Below are positions 1 to 10,475 of a DNA stretch of 64,000 bases, piece after piece. Position 1 is the first letter of the stretch, and each line of letters begins with the position of its first letter. Location: assembly GCA_905116865.2 (NCBI GenBank), contig CAJHNH020000226.1, forward strand, positions 225,729 to 289,728, read 5' to 3'. A program made the position numbers and the translations under genes. This DNA is from Candidula unifasciata (taxonomy: Eukaryota; Mollusca; Gastropoda; Stylommatophora; Geomitridae). The notes under the pieces are model-generated. The model searched no databases. It saw only the letters and a list, made by a program, of their open reading frames with translations, and was not told where the DNA came from.

Positions 1-635
1 TCTGAATGGATTTTGCCCCACTGTTTATTTACTAGTTGTCTAATGGGATCGTAAAGGCTGTTTTGTATGTTTTGAGGGGGGGGGGGGGGGGCCTTCAAAA
101 TAAAGAAAAATTGCATTTCACATAGGGACGACGTTTAGTAAGGTAATTAACCAGAATAGTTTAAAGCTCATGTTTTATTTATAATAATTATTTGTATTTA
201 TCTCGTTGTCACAAATCTATTTTTATACTTGGCTATATACACTATTTTTTAGTCTTTTGATCATCGGCTATGATGAACAAAACAGAGGCACCCCTCACTC
301 TTGAAACGCCCACAGATACATGCCAATGAGGGAAGCACTCTTTAGTAAAACTAAAGCCTGTGACTTAGAAAGAGGGATAGCACCTGCCCCTTAATAATTT
401 TGATTGTCAGTGCAAGTCAAAGAGGCAAGTGTGATAATAATATTCACAGTATGAAGTTGACAGTAATACAGCTGACCTAGATATGGCAGCCAGAATGACA
501 TTTGCAATTCCAGGTCACTACTGTTATCCGTTTGGGAGTTCAGGACATGGTCATAATGGCACTTGCATTTTCTGTTCTATAGTATGGATATGTGGCAAGG
601 GTTGCGACATAGGGTCAAAAGTTTGAAGTTTGAAG
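1..635. other. No gene recognised; poly-G run
   Basis: AT-rich sequence with a G run near 76-90. I see no convincing exon or repeat family here. It lies downstream of the last recognised exon of the minus-strand NXPE-like gene, so further exons could be present, but none could be supported. Confidence 0.4.
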
Positions 636-1045
636 CTTGAACAACAGATCAACATCATGGCACACGGGTAATAACCCATAAATGTTCCGTTCTTCTTCTA
701 AATCAAGTCTGAGTCTGAAGAAGCTCAGCACGGTGTACAGGCTCTGTGGCACCGGCGATTATCCTGAAATACTTTAGTTAGACTTTTAACTCCTAATTTT
801 GCCCGGGCAGAGCCTTTATGCTACTCTTTTCGATTTCCAGCTACCAAGGTTTTTTTTTTTTTACATTCGCAACAATGCACACAGATCTCACTACCCAAAG
901 ACCAGGGGGAATTACTAGAAGTCCAAGTCCCCGTCCAAAAATTCCAGCCTTTACCCGGGATTGAACCCGAAACCCCTAGCACCCGAGGCGGACACCATGC
1001 CTCAAGACAACGCAGCCCCCCTCGAAGATTTAAACAACGGACCAT
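636..1045 (-). mobile_element. SINE family A copy
   Basis: Read on the minus strand it opens with a tRNA-like head: an A-box-like stretch around GGTGTCCGCCTCGGG and a B box GGTTCAATCCC. The body is shared with copies at 10095-10475, 28100-28505 and 31308-31630 and contains GGACTTGGACTTCTAG and ATTGTTGCG. This is a Pol III-type SINE. Confidence 0.75.
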
Positions 1046-1389
1046 CATGGTATAAGGGAAGTAATCCCTAAGTGCTCAAAGACGAAAATATGTTGCAACG
1101 AATTTGAAAGTCATGGGTTGCTATATATAGTGATACAGTTTTAATTACTATACTGTGCAGTGTTAGATGCTTCCCTTGACATATCTTAGTACTAATTATG
1201 AAATGTATATTAACAGAACAATGCAGCTATAGAGATGGGGAAAGTATACAGATTTATAGAACATCGCAAAGGTGCAGGAAGCTTCCCTACTCACCAACCT
1301 TGCTTTGCAGATAATACCTAATTAACAGAAGTAAGCAAGCGGTGAACTCCAGAATATTACGTTATTGTGTTATTTGCAGTTCTTTTTTT

Positions 1390-1590
1390 AGGACGAAATT
1401 TTTCCTTATTTGAAGCCCTACCCTGGCTCTTGCCAGGGGTCGCAATATAGCTAGGCCATAAATATGGTCAATTGGCTGAACGCGGTTTCTGGAACCTCTC
1501 CACGGTGATCCTCATCGACATGGTGGCACTTTGTGTCATCGGGTGTTTATCGCTTGTGAAATGTCCTGGTGGGGTAGAAAGTCAGTCAGT
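1390..1590 (+). repeat. Short interspersed repeat family E
   Basis: It shares CCTGGCTCTTGCC, GGTTTCTGG, CCTCTCCACGG and a 3' part GGGTGTTTATCGCTTGTG plus GTCCTGGTGGGG with about nine other copies in the window. No tRNA boxes or ORF are evident, so it is a non-autonomous repeat of unknown class. Confidence 0.7.
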
Positions 1591-1925
1591 CAGTCGGTGA
1601 ACTCCAGATGTACAGAAACAGTGTAACAAATAGACTGATATTATCGATTTGCACAAATGGGAAAGAAGGGGCGGGGATGGGGTAGGGGGGGGGGGTTGGA
1701 GTAGAATTATAGACAACAAGATCAAAAGTATAGTTAGAATACCATAATTCGAAAAACGGTGGAGTAGAAACATAGACGAGATCAAAAGGTATAGTTAGGA
1801 CACCGTAGGTCGAAAAACGTTACCTCCAAATAACAACAGTGTCTCTCTGCAGGAACAAGTAAAATTGAATGCAAGACCACCTTAACATCCCTAGAGGGTG
1901 TAGATTTGACCAGATAATACTTACA

Positions 1926-2009
1926 GTTGTGCTTAAACATTATATAAGGTTAAGTTGTGCTTAAACATTATATAAGGTTAAGTTGTGCTTTACATTATAT
2001 AAGGTTTAG
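1926..2009. repeat. 28-bp tandem repeat, three units
   Basis: Three successive units begin GTTGTGCTT and contain CATTATATAAGG, at 1926, 1954 and 1982. The third unit has a small deletion. Confidence 0.85.
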
Positions 2010-2109
2010 TTTGAATATTAAGAAAAGGGAAGTAATAGTTATATCGTTATGATGTCTCAGTTGACGGAACAAGACTTAATCAAGACAGTACATTTAAATA
2101 TCTGGGTCC

Positions 2110-2400
2110 CCCGTGTGGGTTCCGGGACCCAATTATGGGGAAAACAAGAATAGACTAACTGCCTCCCCAAAAGCATGTCTTAAGAGTCGACTAATTGGGG
2201 AGCTTCCTTTGAAGTCGGAGTGCATCTGCCGGAGAGGCAAGGAACCAACAGTCTGTATTCAAGAAAATGAGATCTGTAAAACTGATGCACACGCAACACT
2301 CAGGTTCTGGAGCAGGACTGCAGTTCAGTAGTTGACAAGCAACCAGAACTTTCCACCAGAGTGTACAGCTGGTGAAGGCGAAGAAGAAGAAGAAGAAATA
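2110..2400 (+). repeat. Repeat family H copy with GAA-type tail
   Basis: It shares AGTCGACTAATT, GGAACCAACAGTC and TTCTGGAGC-like blocks with 6565-6815 and 56985-57725. It ends in a GAAGAA-rich tail, as retroposed elements do, and is immediately followed by a LINE coding fragment. Confidence 0.65.
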
Positions 2401-2985
2401 TCTGGGAACAATCATATCATCAGATGGAAAATGTGTGACAGAGATTAGAAGCAGAATAGGTCTAACGAAAGTTGCATTTCAGAAATTGAAAAACATCTTA
2501 TGCAATAAAATATATCGCTCTTTTAATGTCAGAAAGAGGGTGCTAAAATGTTACATAGAACCTGTTCCGCTGTATGGCTGCGAATCTTCGAATGTAACTG
2601 AACAAATTAAGAAGAATTTGGAAGCAGGAGAGATGTGGTTTCTGAGACGAATGTTACGAATACCTTGGACGGCCAGAGTAACTAACAACGATTGCTTGAA
2701 AGAGGCTAATGAAAGTAGATCTCTTTATACAACAATAAGAAAGAGACAAACACTGTTCTTTGGCCACATAAATGAGAAGGGAGACATTGGAAAACATCGT
2801 GACAACTGGAAAGATCAGTGGAAAAAGGGGTAGAGGCAGACCAAGAGGGATGATGCTGGGCGGGCTAAAGCGATGGCATGAAGGGATATCATCCAGAGAA
2901 CTGTTCCAGTCAACCAGGGATCGTGATCTGTAGAGACGCGTGAGCGCCTTCGTCAGTTAAAGGGCACATAATGATGATGATGAAG
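2400..2985 (+). pseudogene. RTE-type LINE reverse transcriptase C-terminus, truncated
   Basis: An open frame at 2372-2833 reads YLGTIISSDG, then RKRVLKCYIEPVPLYGCES, then MWFLRRMLRIPWTARVTN. These are hallmarks of the region after the RT palm in APE-type (RTE-like) LINEs. The frame then shifts, but downstream sequence still encodes the family end (RGRPR, RWHEGISS). The copy closes with an ATGATGATGATGA tail typical of these elements. It lacks the endonuclease and palm, so it is a dead 5'-truncated copy. Confidence 0.8.
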
Positions 2986-3180
2986 TTTATCTAAGAATAG
3001 AACTGATCAGGAATATAGAATCTACAAATAGCGAGGGTAGAGAATCGATCCAACCGATGTCTTCGCAAGCTAGTATAATATTTACCAAGTCACAGAGCGA
3101 GTCATTTCTTCTAGGTAGCAGGTGTACATAACCTGTATACTCCAGTTAACAAATTTTGATTCACAGTATGAAACTTTTAC

Positions 3181-3289
3181 CTGAGAATTCGAATAAGCTC
3201 CATAGAAAGGGGTTGTGCATTTAAAAACCCTGTGCACATAAGCCAGTGTTCTGAAAAATTCTCTGGACTGTCTTAAAGTGGCCATAACT
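3181..3289 (-). CDS. NXPE-like gene, exon 7 (last one recognised)
   Basis: A minus-strand exon of 109 nt. The 5' side is an acceptor (TTTCAATCCACAG) and the 3' side a donor CAG|GTAAAAG. It encodes VMATLRQSREFF and then AYVHRVFKC, resembling the stretch that follows the Ig domain in NXPE-type proteins. It needs two bases from the preceding exon to complete its first codon, which matches the two-base end of the exon at 5631-5834. About ten residues usual in the family between the two exons (a beta strand) are not accounted for, so an extra exon or a deletion is possible. The exon ends in phase 0, and no downstream exon was found. Confidence 0.5.
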
Positions 3290-3394
3290 CTGTGGATTGA
3301 AACACATCAGTTTCTTGATACCCTCAATCTTATGCGGACTCACGGCTAAAAGCTAAGCTTACGAATATGTAATTTTACACTAATCAGAATAGGA

Positions 3395-3655
3395 ACCATG
3401 TAGCATAGTGGTTAGAAGCTCGCTTGCTTACCCGAAGGTCCTTGGTTCAAATCCGTACCGGGCGGATTTGGAAAAAACAAAATTTAGCTTGGCGTACTCG
3501 TCCACAGCTGTCCTGGGAAAGTGAAGACAGCCGGCGTAATGCTGATAACATTACCCACCGAGAGCTGATTGGTCTGTAAAATATGGGCGCTCTTCCTATA
3601 TGCCCGATACGCCTAAAGGTGTGGAAAGGGATCTTTACTTTTACTTTTTCACTCG
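3395..3655 (+). mobile_element. SINE family D copy
   Basis: A tRNA-like head (AGTGGTTAGAAGCTCG and B box GGTTCAAATCC) is followed by a family body with AGACAGCCGGCGTAATGCTGA and ATTGGTCTGTA. The 3' end is CGCCTAAAGGTGTGGAAA...TTTACTTT. At least eight other copies occur in the window. Confidence 0.8.
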
Positions 3656-3754
3656 TCCATAGAACCAAAAATGGCTACAATATTATGTCCTGAGAACTAA
3701 ATGTGGCAAAGGTGATCCTGACCGCATCACGAACAGATGCTGATTGGTCTGTAC

Positions 3755-4200
3755 AGTTGTAAGTCAAGCGAAATATTCTTACCAACGCAATGTTTTCAAT
3801 GTCAAACGTGGAAACTGTGTTCAGAAGACAGAAGGAAAACAGTCAGGGCAGAAATAAAATGTTTACCTACTATACTAGTTGTAGCGAGGAAACATCGACT
3901 TAGGAGCGATGGTATCAACTACAGAGTCGGGACAGAACCAATACTGAACTTTATAGCTAGAGAATAAATCAAATGGTTTGGCCATGTAACACGACTGGCA
4001 TCAGACAAGGGAACACAAAGAGCAATATTATACAGATACAGCGATAACAGAGCCAGAGGTCGACTAGTGAGAATATGGACCGAAGAAAGATCCGAGACAT
4101 TGAAAAGTACTTTATAGGAAGCGAACAGAAGGACTCATTCCAGAGATCTCTTCCTACCCTGATGCATCAAGACATTCCAGATGTAGAGAAAAGAAGAAAA
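3755..4200 (+). pseudogene. LINE RT C-terminal fragment
   Basis: It encodes TVRAEIKCLPTI, RKHRLRSDGI and GTEPILNFIARE, then a stop and IKWFGHVTRL and RARGRLVRIW. This is the diagnostic WFGH / RGR-R-W tail of RTE-like LINEs. In-frame stops show it is decayed. Confidence 0.75.
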
Positions 4201-4320
4201 GGCGTGAACTTGTAAGTGAAGTAGGCAGCATGTAATTAACAGTGTATTACCGGTAGAATAACCCTACTTAAAATATAATATAAACATTTTTTTAAATGTT
4301 AGTTCTGTCTTGGTGAAGGA

Positions 4321-4347
4321 GGGGGGGGGGGGGGGGGGGGGGGGGGG
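4321..4347. repeat. Poly-G tract
   Basis: About 27 consecutive G. Its true length is uncertain in any assembly. Confidence 0.9.
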
Positions 4348-4464
4348 CTAATTAACGTGTAAGGAAAATCCTGCAAATATTTTGAACAAAATAGTTAACG
4401 GTGATAAAGAGAATTCACAAGAGCTAAATAAATGCTATCCTCACTTACAGAAGTGAAGCATGGT

Positions 4465-4780
4465 CAGCTAGCTTGTTACTAACAAATTATGTGCAGGTGG
4501 CAGATATGTGGTTATATAGATGAAAGATGAAAACACCGTGGCTGATAAAAAGAGGCGTGATGACAAAAAATGACTCACAAAGATAACTGATCGCCCACAT
4601 CAAAAGGAAGCAATCTACATGCGTTGATCATGTCAAGCGAAGGAGAAACCTGCAGCACATCTTAATGGTGGGTGAGGTGGAGCGGAGGAGAGGCAGAGGG
4701 AGACTGATAGAGGAGACTGTGTCAGAACTGACTGAAATAACACGAGCATAGACGTGACAACCAATGCCGCAAGACATGGA
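4465..4780 (+). pseudogene. LINE RT C-terminal fragment, frameshifted
   Basis: Broken frames encode a MWLYR-like start, a KRRRNLQHI stretch and then RRRGRGR. They have the same order as the post-palm tail of RTE-like LINEs. Several stops and frameshifts are present. Confidence 0.5.
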
Positions 4781-5029
4781 CTATGGAACAGTAGAGAGAA
4801 AAAAAAAATCAACTGTTAACGACTCGGAAAAAAAAGGTAACTCAGGAAACAAATGGGAGTTAGTTAAAGCATAACTGCAGAGTGCAGTATCACACTTTGG
4901 TATAGGCAGCTGTCACAGATGGAAAAGTTAGTAGAATAGAACAACGTGGGAAGGGGTCATTCACTTTAATATAAGGAATTGATTCTGTAGTTGAATAAAC
5001 ACACGTTTGTGTGTGTTTTTTTTTTTAGT

Positions 5030-5225
5030 GTCTGTGTGTGTTAATGTAATGGTGAATGTTTGTGTGTGTGTGTGTGTGTGTGTATGTGTGTGTGTGTATA
5101 TGTGTGTATGAGTGTGTATGTGTGTGTATGTGTGTATGTGTGTGTATGTGTGTATGTGTGTGCGTGTGTGTGCGTGTGTGTGTGCATGTGTGTATGTGTG
5201 TGTGCGTGTGTTGTGTGTGTACACG
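5030..5225. repeat. (TG)n microsatellite with TATG/TGCG variants
   Basis: Nearly 200 bp of alternating TG with scattered A and C interruptions. The long open frames over it are trivial dipeptide repeats, not genes. Confidence 0.95.
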
Positions 5226-5372
5226 GAGTGTAGAGGGGCAAGTGAGTGTCTCTTTGCCCCCTGTGTTTGTGATGTGTCTCCCGTTTTGGATCGTGGACTG
5301 TCCTGTGCTACAGGGCCCTAAACTTTCAGGTTCAGTACTCTCTTCTTGTTATACACCGGCACTAAACAGTAC

Positions 5373-5540
5373 TTCCAGAGAAATTTGACTAAAAAGCTCA
5401 ACAAAATGGGGAAGCAGAAAAACGGGCAGAAAACAATGTGTATGTGTGTTTTTTTATCTATCTATCTTCAATACATGTGTTTTGTGCCAGTTTTTCAGCT
5501 TCCCCATTTTGTTGAGCTTTTTAGTCAAATTTCTCTGGAA
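5373..5540. repeat. Long imperfect hairpin (inverted repeat)
   Basis: The arm starting at 5373 and the arm ending at 5540 are reverse complements over about 65 bp. The outermost 43 bp (from TTCCAGAGAAATTTGACT to ATGGGGAAGC) are perfect. The loop region of about 25-35 bp contains TATCTATCTATC. It lies in the candidate NXPE-like intron between 5631 and 3289. Confidence 0.9.
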
Positions 5541-5630
5541 TTCCTTGTATTAGCTTGACTGCAGTCACCCCCATATTTTCACCTAAACAGTACTAAACAT
5601 GGATTGCAACTTTTTTTAAGACACACATAC

Positions 5631-5834
5631 CTCACAGTTCCTGCCCATGGCAGAACTGTTGTTGCCATGTAGGTCCCATTGTTGAAATCGGTAATGTTGG
5701 CGCCTATGCTGTGCTGAAACTTCATATCTTTCAGCCAAACTTTTAGCCTGTCTCCCCCTGTCAGTCGTGGTCTACCCTTTCTGTCAAACATTTTGATGAC
5801 CACTGACACGTGGTCACCGACCACGAATGTCGTA
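5631..5834 (-). CDS. NXPE-like gene, exon 6: filamin/NXPE Ig domain
   Basis: A minus-strand exon of 204 nt between an acceptor (TTTTGATTCAG) and a donor GTGAG|GTATGTGT. It encodes [17 protein letters not shown], then [15 protein letters not shown], then ITDFNNGTY and LPWAGTVR. The order VGD...V.I.M.D..GRP...GGD...V.D..NGTY....L.W.G is the Ig/filamin-like domain typical of NXPE (neurexophilin and PC-esterase) family proteins. It starts needing two upstream bases, supplied by AA at the end of the 7674-7826 exon. The joined codon AAT creates an N-T-T glycosylation sequon, consistent with a lumenal domain. This is the best family anchor for the gene. A pseudogene cannot be excluded. Confidence 0.65.
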
Positions 5835-5846
5835 CTGAATCAAAAG

Positions 5847-5924
5847 ATATATATATATATATATACACACACATACACACACATATATATTTATATAAAT
5901 ACATGCACTCATTTGTATATTTAT

Positions 5925-5955
<31 letters not shown>

Positions 5956-6430
5956 CATACATATACATACATATATTTGTATACATAATACACACATATG
6001 TATGTATGTGTGTATGTATGTATGTATGTATGTATGTATGTATGTATGTATGTATGTATGTATGTATGTATGTATGTATGTATGTATGTATGTATGTATG
6101 TATGTATGTATGTATGTATGTATGTATGTATGTATGTATGTATGTATGTATGTATGTATGTATGTATGTATGTATGTATGTATGTATGTATGTATGTATG
6201 TATGTATGTATGTATGTATGTATGTATGTATGTATGTATGTATGTATGTATGTATGTATGTATGTATGTATGGATGGATGGATGGATGGATGGATGGATG
6301 GATGGATGGAAGAATGGATGGATGGATGGATGGATGGCTGGATGGGTGTGTGTGTGTGTGTGTATGTATATCTGTGTGTGTGTGTGTATGTGTGTCGTAC
6401 TATCGTACGAATGTCGTACTGAATCAGAAG

Positions 6431-6510
<80 letters not shown>
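5847..6510. repeat. Compound microsatellite: (AT)n, (GTAT)n, (GGAT)n, (GT)n, (AT)n
   Basis: An AT/AC-rich stretch runs to about 5998, followed by roughly 270 bp of GTAT units to about 6272. Then come GGAT units to about 6345, GT repeats, and a final AT run from 6436. It lies immediately upstream of the acceptor of the 5631-5834 exon. The open frames over it are repeat artefacts. Confidence 0.95.
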
Positions 6511-6511
<1 letters not shown>

Positions 6512-6564
6512 CACACACATATATATTTATATAAATACATGCACTCATATGTATATGAGAGGAT

Positions 6565-6815
6565 GGCAATAGGGCCACCGGCTACCTAACATGCATGTCA
6601 CACGAGAGTCGACTAATTAGGGGGTTTCCTTCAAAGTTAGAGTCCATGTACATGAAAGACAGGAAACCATCAGTCTGCATAAGGTATTGAAGACGGGTGT
6701 GCACCCAAATTCAAATTCTTGAACTAGATTAAAGTCCAGAAGCGGACAAACAACCAACATTTACCTCAAGAATTTATAGTAGGTGTATGTGAAGAAGAAA
6801 AAGAAGGGTGGTGGG
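6565..6815 (+). repeat. Repeat family H copy
   Basis: It matches 2110-2400 in order: CCACCGGCTACC, GAGTCGACTAATTAGG, GAAACCATCAGTCTG, then a GAAGAAGAAAAAGAAG tail. Confidence 0.6.
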
Positions 6816-6979
6816 GACCTGCATGCAATAGCGAAGGATAGATCTATGTTGCGAGAACAGAAAAAGAACCTAAAATAAATGTTACCTCATTGTTTGTAAA
6901 GATTATATCTCCGCGCTAAATTTGCTATAGCTACATCTAAATTCACTCACTGGCACATTTCCGTCTTTCCAAACAATAC

Positions 6980-7100
6980 TGTTATATTGCGCGATGAGGG
7001 GGCATGAGACTCACAGAACATGGCGATGGCGCCTGTGACTAGCAAGACCTGTCCGTATCAAGAAAATTCTTCCACAATGAGAGCATGGGATTTCAGGACC
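6980..7100 (+). repeat. Repeat family G copy
   Basis: It shares GGCATG-GACTCACAG, CATGGCGATGGCG and GACTAGCAAGACC with 26047-26200. Class unknown. Confidence 0.55.
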
Positions 7101-7134
7101 ATTGTTAACAACATTTCTGTTTAATCCGTTTTTT

Positions 7135-7480
7135 TTTTTTTTTCAGACGCTCAGCTCTCATCCTTTCTGTAATCATTTCTTCCTTTAGTCTCATTCCCTT
7201 CCTGATATGCCCTTTCCACACAACACGGTCCATGGCATTTAGATCTAAATTAGCTGCCGTGATACTATAATGCCGCGACTCACGGAATCAGAAAGAAATC
7301 AGTTCATCAGTTTTTGGCTGTCCAAGGTATTTTAAGCATTCTTCTGTAAAAACCACTTCTCTGAGGCCTCAAGAAATTGTTTGGCCTGCCTACCGATTGT
7401 CCAGGACTCACAACCGTATGTTGAAATTTGATGTATGTAGCAAGCAAGAATTCTTTTGCTAACCCCCCGCAATAAAGAAT
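7135..7480 (-). pseudogene. LINE RT C-terminal fragment (minus)
   Basis: Its reverse complement contains decayed post-palm LINE sequence (a GKGISGRE-like tail, an SWTIG-like block). It is homologous in order to the fragments at 53570-53950 and 59585-59935. Weak, with many stops. Confidence 0.4.
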
Positions 7481-7673
7481 CTATAATCGACGATGGGCGT
7501 GTCTTCATCTTCTGTGTTAATACTAATATAACAACTGTATCAAGGAAAGATCAGAGTGTTCATGGGCCCAGACAGAAACTAGACAGAGCATTATTACACA
7601 TACATTCATCAATAAAATTGTTCTAGCTCAGTAATTTAAGAAAAGTTTAAATAGTCACTGACAGTCTACATAC

Positions 7674-7826
7674 TTTGATCTATAAAGACCTATTGTTGAA
7701 TATTGGTGGCTCGCCACTGTACTCTCATCCCATAATGGTGGGTCAGAAAGATAAAAGATTTCAAACGGGTAAAGTTCTTCTCTGGGTGGCGACGCCAGAA
7801 ATTCTGTGTACAAGACTCCACCACAC
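7674..7826 (-). CDS. NXPE-like gene, exon 5
   Basis: A minus-strand exon of 153 nt, fully open, between the acceptor CTAATATAG and a donor AAA|GTATGT. It encodes CGGVLYTEFLASPPREELYP, then FEIFYLSDPPLWDE, ending GLYRS. It begins with one base of a split codon and ends with two, which fits exon 6 exactly (AA+T = Asn). Its amino-acid composition is unlike the surrounding repeat junk. Exon 3 (11254-11433) ends in phase 0, so at least one further exon must lie between; the 11-nt candidate at 8848-8858 would restore phase. Confidence 0.55.
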
Positions 7827-8477
7827 CTATATTAGATTATTGATTGTAAAAACGATTGAATGTGAAATCATGGAATTCTTTAACTATAAGTTTCCTCACA
7901 AAACAATTAACCTTTCTTTATAAGACTAATGTCTTCTTCTTCCTCTTTTTTCTTATTTCTCATTTAACAGTCTTCATTAACCCAACATGTGCTATATGTT
8001 TACCCGTATATGGGATATTGTCTCCGTGTCTTAGCTAGTTTCTAGGGGTTTGTTTTTATTGAAGACATGATTGACACTCTAAGTAGACACAGGTGTTAAG
8101 AGAAGACAATAGCTCATTGATATACTTTTATTACACTTTATCACTTACGATCTGTTCAGTCAGTGTCAGATATTAATCAGCAAGTCCAGCAATAGAATAT
8201 AACATTGTTCAGACATACACGTCAAGTATTTTCGCACTCACACTCAATCGCTTTCAATGTTCACATGAGAATACACGTCAGGGCTGCTCCTGTCGTTATC
8301 CTCTTGGTTTCAAGCTTCTGGATCTGATTGAATTGGGTTGTCGTCAAGCCATCATTTTGTAGTCTTCCTTCTCTCGACGCTAAATACACTGTTACATTCA
8401 GGCTGAACATCAAATACACGCTTTTGCTCTAGCTGGCCAACACATGCCGCCTGATTACACCTTTGTCTAATATTATA

Positions 8478-8722
8478 AGTCGGCTCTGTGGCTAAGTTGA
8501 TGCGAACGCTTCGTAATGCCGGGATGCTAGGCGCGATCCCAGCTGCGGGCCATGCGCCTTGCTCTGGTTTCGACAGTGGTATCAAGAAAGCCCACCGTCC
8601 AGTAAGCAATGGCGAACTACTGGACGTAAATTTGCCTAGAAAAACCACACTACCGCCACAGGCTGTTGGTATTGGTTCTGCAACGTCCTGTAAAGGATAC
8701 GCAACTAACCTAATCTTATAAA
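8478..8722 (+). mobile_element. SINE family B copy
   Basis: The tRNA-like head is GGCTCTGTGGCTAAG with B box GCGATCCCAGC. The body contains GTTTCGACAGTGGTATCAAG, ACTACTGGACGTAAATTTGC and CAACGTCCTGTAAAGGATAC. Other copies lie at 12174-12385, 16225-16472 and 46033-46262. Confidence 0.85.
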
Positions 8723-8847
8723 CTTGTGCTGATTTCCACGTGGCTTCAAGGGCTTGTCTGTCTACTCTGCTACGAGTATTTGCATTATTTCTTTGTTTCT
8801 GGCGTATCTCGAGGACCCCCCCCCCCCCTTTCCTCCCCAATTCTTAC

Positions 8848-8858
8848 CAAGGGAATCC
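8848..8858 (-). CDS. NXPE-like gene, possible 11-nt microexon (exon 4)
   Basis: On the minus strand GGATTCCCTTG lies between an acceptor ATTTTCACACAG and a donor GTAAGA. Inserted between exons 3 and 5 it resolves their phase mismatch (starts phase 0, ends with two bases) and would add G-F-P-W. A site of this quality can occur by chance, so this is a conjecture. A longer exon elsewhere in 7.9-11.2 kb is the main alternative. Confidence 0.25.
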
Positions 8859-8984
8859 CTGTGTGAAAATATCCACATTGCAGTATACAGTTATACAATC
8901 ATAAATACTACTTACAAGACATTCATAGAAATTTAATAGATTCTCTGATATACATTCTCATTTCAATCATCAATCATTTACATA

Positions 8985-9650
8985 GACTGTTCAGTGTCAA
9001 GAGGCAAAAAAAGTGTTTGGGGCTTCTTAGCAAAAGTTAATGGTCGACATTTGGTGCAGGAGAGCCTAGCATATGATTCCACAACATTCAGCTTAGGAAT
9101 TGAGGTGGAGGCGGTCACTGCAGCTTTCCGCTGGCTAAAAAACAAGACACACACACACACACACACACATCGTGATTGTAACTGATTCAGAAAGCATGCT
9201 GAGGAAGATCAGAACAGGAATGCTTCTTGCAGAGTGGCATGCTTCGCAGCGGAGGACACGAGTGAGGAGTATTGTCTGGTTTTTTTTACCGGGTTATGCC
9301 GGTGTGTTGGGAAATTAACAGACGGACAGACTGGCAGGCTCTGCACAACTTGGTGGAATACTGCTACATTATAGGGCAGACGTGGTTAGTGCCTTGTGGG
9401 AGAGCGTGTACAATTCAGAGGAGCAGATGGAGCAGTCTGGTGAGATTGATGCAGTTGGGGGTGAAGAGGGGTTCCGGCAGATGCTCGAGGCTCGGAGGAA
9501 AGGCAAGACGGACGTTTAATCAGAAAGGAATTGGCACCATTACAATCGGAACTCTTCGCTGGCTGCTGAAGATGGGGACGGAGCGCTTATGGGAATGCCC
9601 CGAGTGCTGTGATGTCGGTTCTTGAATCAAATCAAATCAAATCAATTTAC
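8985..9650 (+). pseudogene. I-clade LINE relic: RNase H domain and 3' tail
   Basis: Frames encode DCSVSRGKKSVWGF, then GIEVEAVTAAFRWL, then IVTDSESMLRKIRTGML, and after a stop GVLGN..TDRLAGSAQL. These are the Asp, Glu, Asp and Asp positions of a retrotransposon RNase H, with the usual DGS changed to DCS. The tail encodes WECPECC, a zinc-knuckle-like end. It then runs into AATCAAATCAAATCAA, an A-rich microsatellite tail. Frameshifts and a stop make it non-functional. Confidence 0.75.
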
Positions 9651-9794
9651 ATCATCATCGCCCGCCAGGTTTTATTTACACCCAAAAATATGGTTCTTGT
9701 AGTCTCAGTCAGAGTATGTGTCCCAATGCTCTGGCTGTAGGTGAGACTTGCGAGCAATGTATCACTCTATTCCAGCCATCTCCTCGTGAGATGC

Positions 9795-9980
9795 AGTTTT
9801 TCGTTATTAGAAGCCCTACACTGGCTCTTGCCGGGGACCGCAATAAAGCCCGACCATAAATATAGTCTAATGTCTGAAGGCGGTTTCTGGGACCTCTCCA
9901 CGGGTCATCCTCATCTACATGGTGGCACTTCGTGTCAACGGGTGTTTATCGCTTGTGCGATGTCCTGGTGGGGTAAAAGA
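9795..9980 (+). repeat. Family E copy
   Basis: Near full length: ACTGGCTCTTGCCGGGGACC, GGTTTCTGGGACCTCTCC, GGGTGTTTATCGCTTGTG, GTCCTGGTGGGG. Confidence 0.75.
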
Positions 9981-10094
9981 AGGTAGAATATATCCCTCCT
10001 CAGGGTGAATTCAGCCTTTGCATTTTGCCTATATTTCTCTTCTGCTTTCTCCTCTTTGTTAAAATAAGTTTACATAAGAACTTTAGGAAAGCTG

Positions 10095-10475
10095 CGTGAT
10101 TGCGATGACAGGTGTGTGCCTCGAGTGTTAGAGGTCCGGGTTCAATCCCTGGTAAGGGCTGGGATGTTTTCATGTGGACTTGGACTTCTAGTCATTCCCC
10201 TTGGTCTCTGTGTAGTGGGATCAGACGCCTGTGTGTATTGTTGCGCACGTAAAAAATCCTTTGGCAGTTAGAAATCGAAAATAGTAGCCTAATGGCGCTG
10301 CCTGGGCAAAATTTTGAGTTAAATATCTACCCAAAGTATTTCCGGATCCTCGCCGGTGCTACAGAACCTGTGCACTGTGCTGACCTTCTTCGGAATCAGA
10401 CTTGTGTTAGAAAAAGAACTTAGCACTTATGGGTTACTAACCGTGTGCCCGGATGTTGATCAGTTGTTCAAAACC
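10095..10475 (+). mobile_element. SINE family A copy, near full length
   Basis: It begins with a tRNA-like region (A-box-like GTGTGTGCCTCGAG, B box GGGTTCAATCCC). The body holds GGACTTGGACTTCTAGTC, TGTATTGTTGCGCACG, GGATCCTCGCCGGTGC and a 3' end near GATGTTGATCAGTTGTTC. Confidence 0.8.

Noticed and set aside
1279..1320. Splice-like GTTG|GTGAGT as a further downstream exon of the NXPE-like gene
   Set aside because: Only about 23 bp could be exonic, and it has no family resemblance. Too weak to call.
5793..6589. Long overlapping open frames of repeated YVCM and IHTY units on both strands
   Set aside because: They are translations of a GTAT/AT microsatellite, which has no stops in several frames. 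No codon bias or domain.
8352..8840. 162-codon minus frame near 8.4-8.8 kb as an NXPE-like exon
   Set aside because: Most of it is the antisense of SINE B, with no continuity to the neighbouring exons.
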